In this document: one piece after another, positions 25,708-34,392 of the stretch
How the letters are laid out: every line of letters begins with the position of its first letter
How positions within the stretch are numbered: position 1 is the first letter of the stretch
Assembly (NCBI RefSeq): GCF_030814715.1
Contig: NZ_JAUSVO010000006.1
Coordinates: 186,001 to 250,000 of the forward strand
DNA: 64,000 bases
Reading direction: 5' to 3'
Source: Kaistia dalseonensis
GTDB taxonomy: Bacteria > Pseudomonadota > Alphaproteobacteria > Rhizobiales > Kaistiaceae
Translations under genes and position numbers: made by a program
Notes under the pieces: model-generated
The model's database searches: none
What the model saw: the letters and a program-made list of their open reading frames with translations, nothing else
What the model was told of the DNA's origin: nothing

Positions 25708-26837
25708 TGTGCCGCTCCCTGAGCCGGCTGGCTCGCAACCGGAGCACCCTTGAGCGCAGGCAACGGAAGATAGGGCAACACACCGCCGGTCTTCTCGTCG
25801 ACGACAACCTTGTCGGCGCCGCCGAGGACCTGAGACAGCGTCTCGAGATACATGCGCTGGCGCGTTATGTCGGGTGCCGCCTTATAGGATTCGTAGACTT
25901 TCACGAAACGATCCGCCTGTCCGGTGGCTTGCGCGATGCTCTGATCGCGATAGGCGTTGGCCGCCTCGACAATCTGCGACGCCTGGCCGCGCGCGCCGGG
26001 CAGAACCCGGTTGGCGTAGGTTTCGGCCTCGTTGCGAATGCGGTCCTGGTCCTGCTCTGCCGCCTGAACGTCGCGGAATGCGTCGATGACTTCGGCCGGC
26101 GGACCGGCGTTCAGAAGCTGAACCTGCGTGATCTGGATGCCCGCGCCATACTGGTCGAGCTTCTTCTGCATCAGTTCCTGCACGGAGGTCTGGATGCTGA
26201 GGCGCTCCTCGGTCAGAACGCGCTCGATGTCGGAACGGCCGATGACTTCGCGCATCGCGCTTTCGGCGATGGCCTTCACCGTGCCTTCGGGATTCTGGAT
26301 GTTGAACAGGAAGTCGCCCGCATTGTTGATGACCCAGAACACCGTGAAATCGATATCGACGATGTTCTCGTCGCCGGTGAGCATCAGGCTCTCCTGCGGC
26401 AGGTCGCGGCCGGCCGTGCTGCTGCCCGCACGATCATCCTGGCTCGTCCCGATCGTCACCCGGTTCACGCGCGTTACCTGCGGCGTGTAGACGGTTTCGA
26501 TCGGATATGGCCAGCGCAGGTTAAGACCTGGCTTGGCATCGCGGCTGTACTGGCCGAAGCGCAGCACGACGCCTTGCTCATCCGGTTCGACGCGGAACGT
26601 GAAGAAATTATAGCCGACAAAGGCGACGACGAGCGCCAGCACCCCCAGCAGGAGCACGGGATTGAACCCGCCCGAACCACCGCCTCCCGGCAGAACCTGC
26701 TTCAGCTTGTCCTGGCTGCGGCGAAGGAGTTCCTCGAGATCCGGCGGATTGGGGCCATTGCTGCGCGGCCCCTGACCCCAGGGCCCGCCATTGTTGCTCC
26801 CCTTCCATCCGCCGCCCGTCTGGTTGCTCCAGGGCAT
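25704..26837 (-). CDS. hflK: HflK, FtsH-modulating SPFH protein
   Basis: HflK starts with a glycine/asparagine-rich cytoplasmic segment (MPWSNQTGGGWKG), followed by one membrane helix (LLLGVLALVVAFVGYNFF) and the SPFH domain with EPDEQGVVLRFGQY. A GAGGAG site fixes the ATG at 26837. It is the first gene of the hflK-hflC-DUF2065 unit, with a 12-bp palindrome just upstream. Confidence 0.96.
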   Translation of the reverse strand: MPWSNQTGGGWKGSNNGGPWGQGPRSNGPNPPDLEELLRRSQDKLKQVLPGGGGSGGFNPVLLLGVLALVVAFVGYNFFTFRVEPDEQGVVLRFGQYSRDAKPGLNLRWPYPIETVYTPQVTRVNRVTIGTSQDDRAGSSTAGRDLPQESLMLTGDENIVDIDFTVFWVINNAGDFLFNIQNPEGTVKAIAESAMREVIGRSDIERVLTEERLSIQTSVQELMQKKLDQYGAGIQITQVQLLNAGPPAEVIDAFRDVQAAEQDQDRIRNEAETYANRVLPGARGQASQIVEAANAYRDQSIAQATGQADRFVKVYESYKAAPDITRQRMYLETLSQVLGGADKVVVDEKTGGVLPYLPLPALKGAPVASQPAQGAAQ

Positions 26838-26854
26838 TTGCACTCCTCAAATGG

Positions 26855-26866
26855 CGTAACGTTACG
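26855..26866. promoter_or_regulatory. Palindrome CGTAACGTTACG upstream of hflK
   Basis: This perfect 12-bp palindrome ends 18 bp before the hflK ATG, next to the ribosome binding site. It could be an operator, but no regulator is assigned. Confidence 0.3.
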
Positions 26867-26988
26867 GCGAGGCCAAATTGGCTGCACCGGACGAAACAAA
26901 CTAACCCGTCACCGGCCGCGTCGCCACGGCATGAGCTTGCGACAAGTGGTGTTCGGGACCTCACCTGTCAACGCAGGACCTCAAACAG

Positions 26989-27573
26989 TCACGAGACCCG
27001 TTCATAGATGGTAAACCGGCTTGCCGCCGTATCGGACGGACCGGCGGGCACATCTTCGGCCGAAACGACGCGCCATGTCGACGGGTCGATGGGCGGAAAA
27101 TGCGCGTCGCCGTCCGGCGCCGTTAAAACATGCGTGATGTAGAGCCGGTCGGCCCGGGGCATGAACGCGCGATAGATCTCGCCGCCGCCGATCACCATCG
27201 CCTCGACGACATCGGAAGCCGCACCGGCGGCGATCGCCGCGCTGAGCGCCGCATCCAGCGTGGGGACCACGACGATCCCCTCCTGATCGAACGCCGCGTC
27301 GCGCGTCATCACGATATTGACGCGGTTCGGCAAAGGACGCCCGATCGAGGCATAGGTCTTGCGCCCCATGATCACGGGCTTGCCCGATGTGATCGCCTTG
27401 AAACGGCGCAGATCCGTCGAGAGCTTCCACGGCATGTCGCCGTCGCGGCCGATGACGCCATTTTCGGCGACTGCGGCGATCAGCGAGATGCGAAGCGGTT
27501 CCGGCCCGCCGGCAACCTCTCCGGACGCCCCAAAATCGGATGTCTCTCCGTCCCTGGCCTCATGGCTTGCCAT
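26989..27573 (-). CDS. folA: Dihydrofolate reductase
   Basis: FolA reduces dihydrofolate with NADPH. The family body runs from ISLIAAVAENGVIGRDGDMPWKL (catalytic acid in the MPWKL region) through PVIMGRKTYASIG to VIGGGEIYRAF. An N-terminal extension of about 28 residues precedes the usual start, even with the ATG at 27573 chosen from its GAAGGG site. It lies downstream of thyA in the same direction, which is logical because ThyA consumes methylene-tetrahydrofolate and yields dihydrofolate. It overlaps the YqhA gene by 14 bp. Confidence 0.95.
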   Translation of the reverse strand: MASHEARDGETSDFGASGEVAGGPEPLRISLIAAVAENGVIGRDGDMPWKLSTDLRRFKAITSGKPVIMGRKTYASIGRPLPNRVNIVMTRDAAFDQEGIVVVPTLDAALSAAIAAGAASDVVEAMVIGGGEIYRAFMPRADRLYITHVLTAPDGDAHFPPIDPSTWRVVSAEDVPAGPSDTAASRFTIYERVS

Positions 27574-28072
27574 GTGCGTCGCCCTTCGAGGTGATCCGAT
27601 CGAGCAAGCCGAGAAGAAGGGCGGACACGACAAAGGTCATGTGCATGATGGTGAACCACATGATCTTCCAGTTGTCGTACTGATCAGCGTTCAGGAAGAT
27701 CTGCAGCAAATGGATCGAGGAGATCGCGACGATCGACGACGCGACCTTGATCTTCAGGCTGCCGGCATCGAGCTTGCCCAGCCAGGACAGTTGCACGTCG
27801 GCATTGTCGAGCCGACTGACGTAATTTTCATAGCTCGAGATCATGACCATCACGAGCAGGCTCGCAACGAGGGCCGCATCGACCAGGCTCAGCATGGAGA
27901 GGATCATATCGGCTTCATCAAGCACGAAGACGCCCTTCACCACCTTGATGAACTTGAAGACGAAGGAAATGGCATAGACGACGAGGGCGGCGGCGAGGCC
28001 GAAGCTGAATACGACGAGGATCCAGCGACTTCCAAGAATGATACGTTCGATGAAGGCTTCGGCGGCTTTCAC
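27560..28072 (-). CDS. YqhA/UPF0114 family membrane protein
   Basis: This protein of about 170 residues has three or four membrane helices, for example ILVVFSFGLAAALVVYAISF near its start and IMWFTIMHMTFVVSALLLGL at its end. It matches the YqhA family in length and layout. I place the start at the GTG at 28072 because GGAG stands 7 bp upstream; a TTG at 28132 would add 20 polar residues and overlap the GNAT gene. Its function is unknown. It sits between folate genes only by position. Confidence 0.85.
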   Translation of the reverse strand: MKAAEAFIERIILGSRWILVVFSFGLAAALVVYAISFVFKFIKVVKGVFVLDEADMILSMLSLVDAALVASLLVMVMISSYENYVSRLDNADVQLSWLGKLDAGSLKIKVASSIVAISSIHLLQIFLNADQYDNWKIMWFTIMHMTFVVSALLLGLLDRITSKGDAHGKP

Positions 28073-28128
28073 GGCAAGGCTCCGATCAGGGGTCTGTCGC
28101 TCAGACGAAGCATATGGCCGTTCCCGGC

Positions 28129-28629
28129 TCAAGGCGCCAGAGGCTTCTCACGCCCGAGCGCGAGAAGTGCGTCCCCTTCCACACGGCATCGCTGCCATTC
28201 CGTCAGGATGCGCGCGCCCTGCGAGCGATAGAAGTCGATCGAGGGTGTATTCCAGTCGAGCACGGCCCATTCGAATCGCCCAAGCCCCTCGGCCACGCAG
28301 CGCGCTGCGAGCCCCTTCAGCAGCGCCTTGCCGATGCCATGGCCACGAAATTCCGGGCGGACAAACAGGTCTTCCAGATAGATGCCATGCAAGCCGCGGA
28401 ACGTCGAGAAGGTGTAAAACCAGAGCGCGAAGCCGGCCGGCTCGCCGTTCCAGCTGGCGATCTCGCAGAAGACGCGCGGCTGTTCACCGAAGAGTGCCCG
28501 ATCGATCGCGACCTCGTCGGCCTCGACCTCGTGCAGGAGCTTCTCATAGTCGGCCAGTTCTCGCACGAACTGGAGCACAAGCGCAGCATCCCGCCTCTCG
28601 GCCGGTCGAATCGTAAGGCCTGTCATCAT
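28129..28629 (-). CDS. GNAT acetyltransferase, diamine acetyltransferase-like
   Basis: This 166-residue protein has the SSAT-like order: LTIRPAERRDAALVLQFVRELADYE, then GIYLEDLFVRPEFRGHGIGKALL (the acetyl-CoA pyrophosphate loop), then WNTPSIDFYRSQGA. Related proteins acetylate polyamines or thialysine. The substrate is unproven. Its start overlaps the DUF4424 stop by 4 bp. Confidence 0.88.
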   Translation of the reverse strand: MMTGLTIRPAERRDAALVLQFVRELADYEKLLHEVEADEVAIDRALFGEQPRVFCEIASWNGEPAGFALWFYTFSTFRGLHGIYLEDLFVRPEFRGHGIGKALLKGLAARCVAEGLGRFEWAVLDWNTPSIDFYRSQGARILTEWQRCRVEGDALLALGREKPLAP

Positions 28630-29642
28630 TTCTCCAGTCCGGCGCCGGCCAGAATGAGGACGTCGAAATCGCCCTCAGGGTAGAAGTCTTCCTTCGTCAT
28701 CTCGAAGGTCGTCGGACCAGTCTTCTTCACGCCATCGCCGCAGAAGCTCACCAGGTTTTTCGGCGAGCCCTTGTCGACGACGAGATGGAATTTCGAAATC
28801 GGACCAGCCCAGTTTGCGCCGGTACGCAGGATATATTCGATCCGATGCTCCATGAGGAAGTCGTTCTCGGCGCGGCCCGCCGCCGCCTTGTCCGCCGCAG
28901 CCAGGAAGGACTTTTCGATGCAATATTTGCGAACATAGTCCTGAAACCATGGCTCCTTGCGGCTTTCGGGCGTGCTGAAGGAGACACCCGCAGTAGAGCC
29001 AACGCTTGGCTTGTAGCTATGCTCGACGGTGATGGTGCGCTTGGCCGGAAAGGTCTGCTCCCAGTAGTAAGCTGTCGAAAGCACCCACATCGGTGCCAGA
29101 TGGCTCTCCCAGCCCTTGCCCGCATCGAACGTATCGACGGCGGCGAGGCCGAGATTGATCAGCCTGTCCCATTGCTCGCGCGGCAGCTTGTCGAGCGCCG
29201 CACGTGTCGCCTCGAGTTGCGGCGCGAGCGGCACGCCGAGGCTCTGGATCAGGGCCGTCTGGTCGACCCCAAGCGCGGAGACCCGCTGCTGCAACTTGGC
29301 CGTCACAGGCGCCCCGTCGACCGTTGTCTTGAAGCCGAGGAAATTGGCGGGGTCATCGACCGGGATACTGTCCATGAAATCGATATCGCCCTTGATGTCG
29401 GGCATCGGGAACGCGACGAGCGTCGTCACGTCCTTGTCGGACTTGTTTTCGAACTGATAGCGAACGCGAACCTCGTCCATGGAGATGAACAGGTCTTCGG
29501 AGGTCATCGCGACATCGTCGGTGGTAACATAGACGAGCCCGCCAGCGCCGAGCTCCGCAGTGGAATCGTTCGCCAAAGCCGGCTGTGCCATCGCGCCCGC
29601 AAGGACGGCGATCAGGATCAGGGTTACCGAAACCAGGCGCAT
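28626..29642 (-). CDS. DUF4424 secreted protein
   Basis: The protein has 338 residues with a signal peptide (cleavage near ALANDS). The mature protein begins NDSTAELGAGGLVYVTTDDVAM, the hallmark of DUF4424. It carries beta-rich stretches and a pair of cysteines (RKYCIEK; VSFCGDG). It is probably periplasmic or secreted with no known activity. A GGGAG site fixes the start. Confidence 0.85.
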   Translation of the reverse strand: MRLVSVTLILIAVLAGAMAQPALANDSTAELGAGGLVYVTTDDVAMTSEDLFISMDEVRVRYQFENKSDKDVTTLVAFPMPDIKGDIDFMDSIPVDDPANFLGFKTTVDGAPVTAKLQQRVSALGVDQTALIQSLGVPLAPQLEATRAALDKLPREQWDRLINLGLAAVDTFDAGKGWESHLAPMWVLSTAYYWEQTFPAKRTITVEHSYKPSVGSTAGVSFSTPESRKEPWFQDYVRKYCIEKSFLAAADKAAAGRAENDFLMEHRIEYILRTGANWAGPISKFHLVVDKGSPKNLVSFCGDGVKKTGPTTFEMTKEDFYPEGDFDVLILAGAGLEK

Positions 29643-29705
29643 CGGAATCTCCCGCCGAAGCAGTATCGCGGAACGCCGGGGCGACCCGTCACGACGACGA
29701 TTGGA

Positions 29706-30500
29706 TCAAACGGCCACGGGAGCGCGGATCAACGGCTCGGGATGATACCCCTCGAGCGTGAAATCCTCATAGGTGAAATCTTCCAGCCGCCGAACGGCCG
29801 GATTGAGCTTCATGACCGGCAGCGCCTTCGGCTCACGCGAGAGCTGCAGTCGGGTCTGCTCCAGATGGTTCAGATAGAGGTGCGTATCGCCGAAAGAATG
29901 GACGAAATCGCCCGGCTTCAGCCCGGTCACCTGAGCCACCATCATGGTCAGGAGCGCGTAGGACGCGATGTTGAATGGAACGCCGAGGAAGACATCGGCA
30001 GAACGCTGGTAGAGCTGGCAGGAGAGCTTACCGTCGGCGACATAGAACTGGAACATCATGTGACAGGGCGGAAGCGCCATGTCCTCGATCTCGGCCGGAT
30101 TCCAGGCCGAGACGATCAACCGGCGCGAATCCGGCGTCGTCTTGATCATCTCGATCACATTGCCGAGCTGGTCGATCGAGCGTCCGTCCGGCGCGGGCCA
30201 AGACCGCCACTGCGACCCATAGACCGGCCCGAGATCGCCATGCTCGTCGGCCCATTCATCCCAGATCGAGACGCCGTGGTCCTTCAGATATTTGATGTTG
30301 GTGTCGCCGCGGATGAACCAGAGCAATTCGTAGATGATCGACTTCAGATGCACCTTCTTCGTCGTCAGCAGCGGAAAACCGGCCGAAAGATCGAAGCGCA
30401 TCTGGTGTCCGAACACCGACAGCGTCCCCGTCCCGGTCCGGTCCGTCTTCTGGGCCCCCTCGTTGAGGATACGCTGCATCAGGTCGAGATAAGGGCGCAT
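29706..30500 (-). CDS. thyA: Thymidylate synthase
   Basis: ThyA methylates dUMP using methylene-tetrahydrofolate. The 264-residue length and motifs are standard: [18 protein letters not shown] at the start, the catalytic cysteine in [13 protein letters not shown], and the C-terminal APVAV. It heads the minus-strand run that includes folA. Confidence 0.98.
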   Translation of the reverse strand: MRPYLDLMQRILNEGAQKTDRTGTGTLSVFGHQMRFDLSAGFPLLTTKKVHLKSIIYELLWFIRGDTNIKYLKDHGVSIWDEWADEHGDLGPVYGSQWRSWPAPDGRSIDQLGNVIEMIKTTPDSRRLIVSAWNPAEIEDMALPPCHMMFQFYVADGKLSCQLYQRSADVFLGVPFNIASYALLTMMVAQVTGLKPGDFVHSFGDTHLYLNHLEQTRLQLSREPKALPVMKLNPAVRRLEDFTYEDFTLEGYHPEPLIRAPVAV

Positions 30501-30622
30501 GATTCTTCGTCGTTCGATTCGTCTTTGGCTGGATTATAGAGCGAAATCGCGCTACCCGCGCTCCCGAAACAGCCTGTGGCCGATCAAGGCCATGCGTTCG
30601 GACAGAGTCAGGGTCGATACAG

Positions 30623-31213
30623 ATGAACAATGCGGCGCCGATTCCCGACGTCTATATGCACATCCGCGTCATCATCGGCATCATTCTCGGCCTCAGCGTC
30701 TCGCGTCTTCTCAACGGGCTAGCAGGCTTCGTCCAGCATCCATCGAGCAAGAAGATTTACTACACCCATCTCATATGGGTCGTGTTCACACTGATTTCCG
30801 TCCTGCATTTCTGGTGGTTCGAGTTCTACCTCTACACCGTTCCAAAATGGACGTTTGAGCTATATCTTTTCGTTGTATTCTATTCCAGCCTCTATTTCCT
30901 GCTCTGTACCCTGCTTTTTCCGGACAAGATGGATGAATATTCTGGGTACAGCGAATACTTCATGTCTCGGCGCAAATGGTTTTTCGGCCTCCTGGCAACG
31001 ATTTTTATCGTCGACGTCATCGATACCGCAATCAAGGGATACGAACATATCCTGTCGTTCGGGTTCATCTATCCCGGCCGTAACTTCATATTTGCTTCGG
31101 CCGCCATCAGCGCGATCTTCATAACGAACCGGCGCTACCACCTCGCCGTCGCCATCGCGTCGCTCTTCTTCCAGACCTTCTGGATCCTTAGAGCCTTCTC
31201 GACGCTTTCGTGA
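30623..31213 (+). CDS. Membrane protein of unknown function
   Basis: This 196-residue protein has five or six hydrophobic helices, for example VIIGIILGLSVSRLLNGLAG, LYLFVVFYSSLYFLLCTLLF and WFFGLLATIFIVDVIDTAI. I do not recognise a family. Its base composition is less GC-rich than thyA and the pump gene on either side. A GATACAGATG context gives a weak ribosome binding site. It is probably real because of the coherent membrane pattern. Confidence 0.65.
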   Translation: MNNAAPIPDVYMHIRVIIGIILGLSVSRLLNGLAGFVQHPSSKKIYYTHLIWVVFTLISVLHFWWFEFYLYTVPKWTFELYLFVVFYSSLYFLLCTLLFPDKMDEYSGYSEYFMSRRKWFFGLLATIFIVDVIDTAIKGYEHILSFGFIYPGRNFIFASAAISAIFITNRRYHLAVAIASLFFQTFWILRAFSTLS

Positions 31214-31293
31214 TGGCAAGCGGCGTTGTCGGCCGCTGAAGCTGCCGAGGCGAGCGAGGGCGTCAAGCGCAGTCGATCACGATCACGAATGTT

Positions 31294-32496
31294 CTACTGG
31301 ACGGTCGCCTCGGTCAGCCGTCGGCCACGCAGGGTGGCTTGCGCGAGGATGAACGTGGCGATCGCGGAGCCCGCTATGCCACAGATCATCGGAAGCGCTG
31401 TGCCATCACTGAACAGGCCGGTGACCGCCATGATCACGCCGCCGGTGAGGAACTGCAGCGTTCCCATGAGCGCCGAGGCCGTGCCGGCGATTGCGCCATG
31501 TTCGTCGAGCGCCAGCACAGCCGAGGTCGGAATGACGAGACCGAGGAAGCCGAAACCGAAGAAGAGCAGCACCCCTATCAGCAGCAGATCGTCGAACCCG
31601 GCGAGCACCACCGCCAGCAGCAGCACCATGATGGAGACGAAGCAGGTCACCGCGAACTTCATCACCCGCGCCAGACCGAACAAGCCGCCCAGCTTTCCGT
31701 TGAACTGCGATACGCCGATGAACGACACGGCATTGATCGAGAAGGCGAAGGAGTACTGGGTCGGCGTCAGCCCGTAGTGCTCGATCAGCACGAAGGACGA
31801 ATTGGCGAGGTAGGTGAAGAAGCTCGACACGCCAAATGCGCCAATAAAGGTCAACCCGAGGAAATGCCGATCCGTCAGGAGCTGGCGGTAACCGGCAAGC
31901 GCGCTCGACACGCTGCTCTCGACGCGGCTTTCAGGCGGACGCGTCTCCGGCAGCGCGAGGCCAAGCAGGACCAATCCGAGAGCGCCGGCAATCGTGACCG
32001 CCCAGAACACACCGCGCCAGCCCGCGATATGAATGATGCCGCTTCCGGCGAGCGGCGCCAGGATCGGCGAGATGCTGAAGACGAGCATCAGGAGCGACAT
32101 CAGCTTGGCCGCTTCGGTGCCCGTATGCAGGTCGCGCACGATGGCGCGCGGGATCACCATGGCGGCGCACGCGCCCACGCCCTGAATGAAGCGGAACAGG
32201 ATCAGCATCTCGATCGTCGAGGCAAAGCTGCAGCCGATGCTGGCGACCACGAAAAGCGTAAGGCCGAAATAGAGCGGGGCCTTGCGGCCGAGCATGTCGG
32301 AAATGGGACCATAGATCAGCTGCGCGATCGCCACCGAGCCGAAGAACGCCATCAGGCTCAATTGCACCGCCGCGGTGCTGGCGCCGAGATCCTCGCCGAT
32401 CGTGGGAAGCGCCGGGAGATACATGTCGATCGCGAACGGCCCTATCGCGCTGAGCAGGCCGAGCACGACGCCGAAGCGGAGGATGGACGATGCCAT
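31294..32496 (-). CDS. MFS drug exporter, Bcr/CflA type
   Basis: This 400-residue transporter has twelve predicted helices. The N-terminal DMYLPALPTIGEDLGAS and the loop motif YGPISDMLGRKAPLYFG are typical of Bcr/CflA exporters, which use the proton gradient. It is divergent from a TetR gene with a palindromic site between them, so it is probably induced by its own substrates. A second pump of the same family is encoded at 60588-61862. Confidence 0.93.
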   Translation of the reverse strand: MASSILRFGVVLGLLSAIGPFAIDMYLPALPTIGEDLGASTAAVQLSLMAFFGSVAIAQLIYGPISDMLGRKAPLYFGLTLFVVASIGCSFASTIEMLILFRFIQGVGACAAMVIPRAIVRDLHTGTEAAKLMSLLMLVFSISPILAPLAGSGIIHIAGWRGVFWAVTIAGALGLVLLGLALPETRPPESRVESSVSSALAGYRQLLTDRHFLGLTFIGAFGVSSFFTYLANSSFVLIEHYGLTPTQYSFAFSINAVSFIGVSQFNGKLGGLFGLARVMKFAVTCFVSIMVLLLAVVLAGFDDLLLIGVLLFFGFGFLGLVIPTSAVLALDEHGAIAGTASALMGTLQFLTGGVIMAVTGLFSDGTALPMICGIAGSAIATFILAQATLRGRRLTEATVQ

Positions 32497-32619
32497 GATG
32501 GAAATCCTTCCGGCGAGAACCGGTCGACGGCCGGCGCGGACCGCAACGCGTGAAATGTGGGGAACGGACCGTCACCTCCGGACATGCGGAGGACGGCAGC
32601 GCAGCATAAGTCCAGTTTT

Positions 32620-32637
32620 TTGGACATAGTTGTCTAA
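32620..32637. promoter_or_regulatory. Near-palindrome TTGGACATAGTTGTCTAA, probable TetR operator
   Basis: The arms TTGGACA and TGTCTAA match at six of seven positions around a 4-bp spacer. The site lies 27 bp before the TetR ATG and 123 bp before the pump start. It fits a dimer site controlling both. Confidence 0.55.
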
Positions 32638-32664
32638 TCCGTCAAGCCCCCCTATTCTGCGGTC

Positions 32665-33381
32665 ATGAGACAGCAAAACGAGTTCGAGCCTGGTTGTGGC
32701 GGAACGCGCGGCCAGTGCGCGAAGCGCAGTTCGATCACCGAAGCGGCCGAAACGCTCTTTTCGCGCAACGGTTTTTCGGCTTCGAGCCTCGACATGATCG
32801 CGACCGCAGCAGGCGTGTCCAGGCAGACGATCTACAACCATTACGGCGACAAGGAAAACCTGTTCGTCGCCGTCGTCCGCGACATGACCGAGCGGGTCAA
32901 TGCGGTGCTCTTCTCGGTCATCGCGACGTTCCCCGACCGCCCGCAATCGGCTGACCTCGAGCCCGAGCTCACCGCCTTTGCCACGCGCCTCATCCGCAAT
33001 TGCCTGTGCGACCGGGACGGACGGGCCCTGAGGCGCATGATCGAAGCCGAAGGCGGACGTTATCCCAAGCTTTTTGCGGCCTGGCGCGACCACGGGCCGG
33101 GCAAGGCCTGGTCACTGATCGGCGGCCATTTTGCGCGCCTCGCCCATGAGCATCTGCTTTCCGTCGAAGATCCGGATCTCGCCGCGCGCCAGTTCATGGC
33201 GCTGATTTTCGCCGATATCCAGATGATGACGCTGCTCGGCGAGCAGCCCTCGACGGAGCAGATCGAGGCCGCAGCGATGAACGGTGTGCGCACGTTCATC
33301 CGCGCTCACGACGCCACCCGGCCGGTGCCAGGGCCCTCTCCCGTTCCTGCTGGACGCGACGCGACCATCGCTCTTTCATAG
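32665..33381 (+). CDS. TetR-family regulator divergent from the pump
   Basis: The N-terminal helix-turn-helix reads AAETLFSRNGFSASSLDMIATAAGVSRQTIYNHYGDKENLF (in two parts: residues about 21-40 and 41-61). The rest is the helical ligand domain of AcrR/TetR type (TetR_C_7-like). The protein has 238 residues. It most probably represses the Bcr/CflA pump gene and itself. Its gene ends shortly before the tmRNA gene. Confidence 0.92.
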   Translation: MRQQNEFEPGCGGTRGQCAKRSSITEAAETLFSRNGFSASSLDMIATAAGVSRQTIYNHYGDKENLFVAVVRDMTERVNAVLFSVIATFPDRPQSADLEPELTAFATRLIRNCLCDRDGRALRRMIEAEGGRYPKLFAAWRDHGPGKAWSLIGGHFARLAHEHLLSVEDPDLAARQFMALIFADIQMMTLLGEQPSTEQIEAAAMNGVRTFIRAHDATRPVPGPSPVPAGRDATIALS

Positions 33382-33423
33382 CGCGGCGGTTCGCGCCCTT
33401 TTCACCGCCCTTTCGATCCCCTA

Positions 33424-33768
33424 TATCTCCAGTGCCGGTGCAAGCCGGCTATGGCGATAAACGGTCACCGAAATAAACCTATCGGACCCGGGGGCGGTAC
33501 CCGGCGCCTCCACCAAAGACCATCGGCAACGATGGACCATCGACGGCGATGGTTTTCGGCGGGGGCGAAATAGGATCGACGAGGGCGTAAAGGGTGTTCT
33601 TTTGCTCGGCATGGTACCGCCGATATCGGACCAAACCTATAGTTGCGAATGACAACTATGCTCCGGTTGCTATCGCCGCGTAATGCGGTGCTGGTACCGA
33701 AATCAAAGTCCTTGCGGGTAGCACTGTAAGGCGGGGTCCGGAGGCACCTGGCAACAGAAGCCTCCACT
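33424..33768 (+). ncRNA. ssrA: Transfer-messenger RNA, circularly permuted two-piece form
   Basis: The acceptor piece comes first and ends at CCA (33513-33515). An internal segment that is removed on maturation follows. The coding piece begins at 33561 with GGGGGCGAAATAGGATCGAC. Its first six bases GGGGGC pair with GCCTCC at 33506-33511, rebuilding the tRNA-like stem across the two pieces. The tag frame at 33645-33683 reads ANDNYAPVAIAA and then TAA, the alphaproteobacterial pattern. A last hairpin GGAGGC/GCCTCC closes near 33763. The outer ends are approximate. tmRNA rescues stalled ribosomes and marks the product for ClpXP. Confidence 0.93.
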
Positions 33769-33816
33769 TCTTTTCCCGGCCCTTGGGCCGGAGCCTTATG
33801 CGAGACGGAAGAACGA

Positions 33817-34356
33817 ATGGCCGAAGACCTGATCCGTTACGATATTCTGGCTCAGGACGCGCTTCGAGGCGTCGTTCGCAAGGTGCTTGCCGAAGTGGCC
33901 AAGACCGGCCTTCCCGGTGATCATCATTTCTACATCACCTTCGAGACGCGGGCGCCCGGCGTCAGGATTTCCAGCCGCATGCTGGCCCAATATCCCGACG
34001 ACATGACGATCATCCTGCAGCATCAGTTCTGGGACCTGTCGGTCACCGAGCATGCCTTCGAGGTCGGATTGTCCTTCAACGGCGTCCCCGAGCGGCTGCT
34101 CATTCCGTTTACGGCGCTGAAGGCCTTCCTCGATCCGTCGGTGCAGTTCGGACTGCAGTTCGACATGGCGCGTGCCGACGAAGACGCCGAAGAAGGCAGC
34201 CACGAGATGGAGGAGGTCGAGACCTCACCGCTCGTGCTCGACCGTCCGTCGGCCTTTGCCTCCGCCGAAGCGGAGAGCGAGCCGGCTGGCGACGAAGAGC
34301 CTAAGCCGGCCCAGGCCGAGATCGTCCGGCTCGACGCCTTCCGCAAGAAGAACTGA
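33817..34356 (+). CDS. sspB: SspB-type ClpXP adaptor (alphaproteobacterial)
   Basis: The 179-residue protein has the SspB core in its first ~115 residues (IRYDILAQDALRGVVRKVL, then GVRISSRMLAQYPDDMTIILQHQFWDL, then IPFTALKAFLDPS). A long acidic linker follows, with a short conserved C-terminal tail (IVRLDAFRKKN) of the kind that docks on ClpX. SspB brings tmRNA-tagged proteins to ClpXP. The gene starts about 50 bp after ssrA, so the tag and its adaptor are encoded side by side. Confidence 0.94.
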   Translation: MAEDLIRYDILAQDALRGVVRKVLAEVAKTGLPGDHHFYITFETRAPGVRISSRMLAQYPDDMTIILQHQFWDLSVTEHAFEVGLSFNGVPERLLIPFTALKAFLDPSVQFGLQFDMARADEDAEEGSHEMEEVETSPLVLDRPSAFASAEAESEPAGDEEPKPAQAEIVRLDAFRKKN

Positions 34357-34392
34357 CCGGCAGTCAAACAGCCCCGATTCAGGCCGTGAGCG

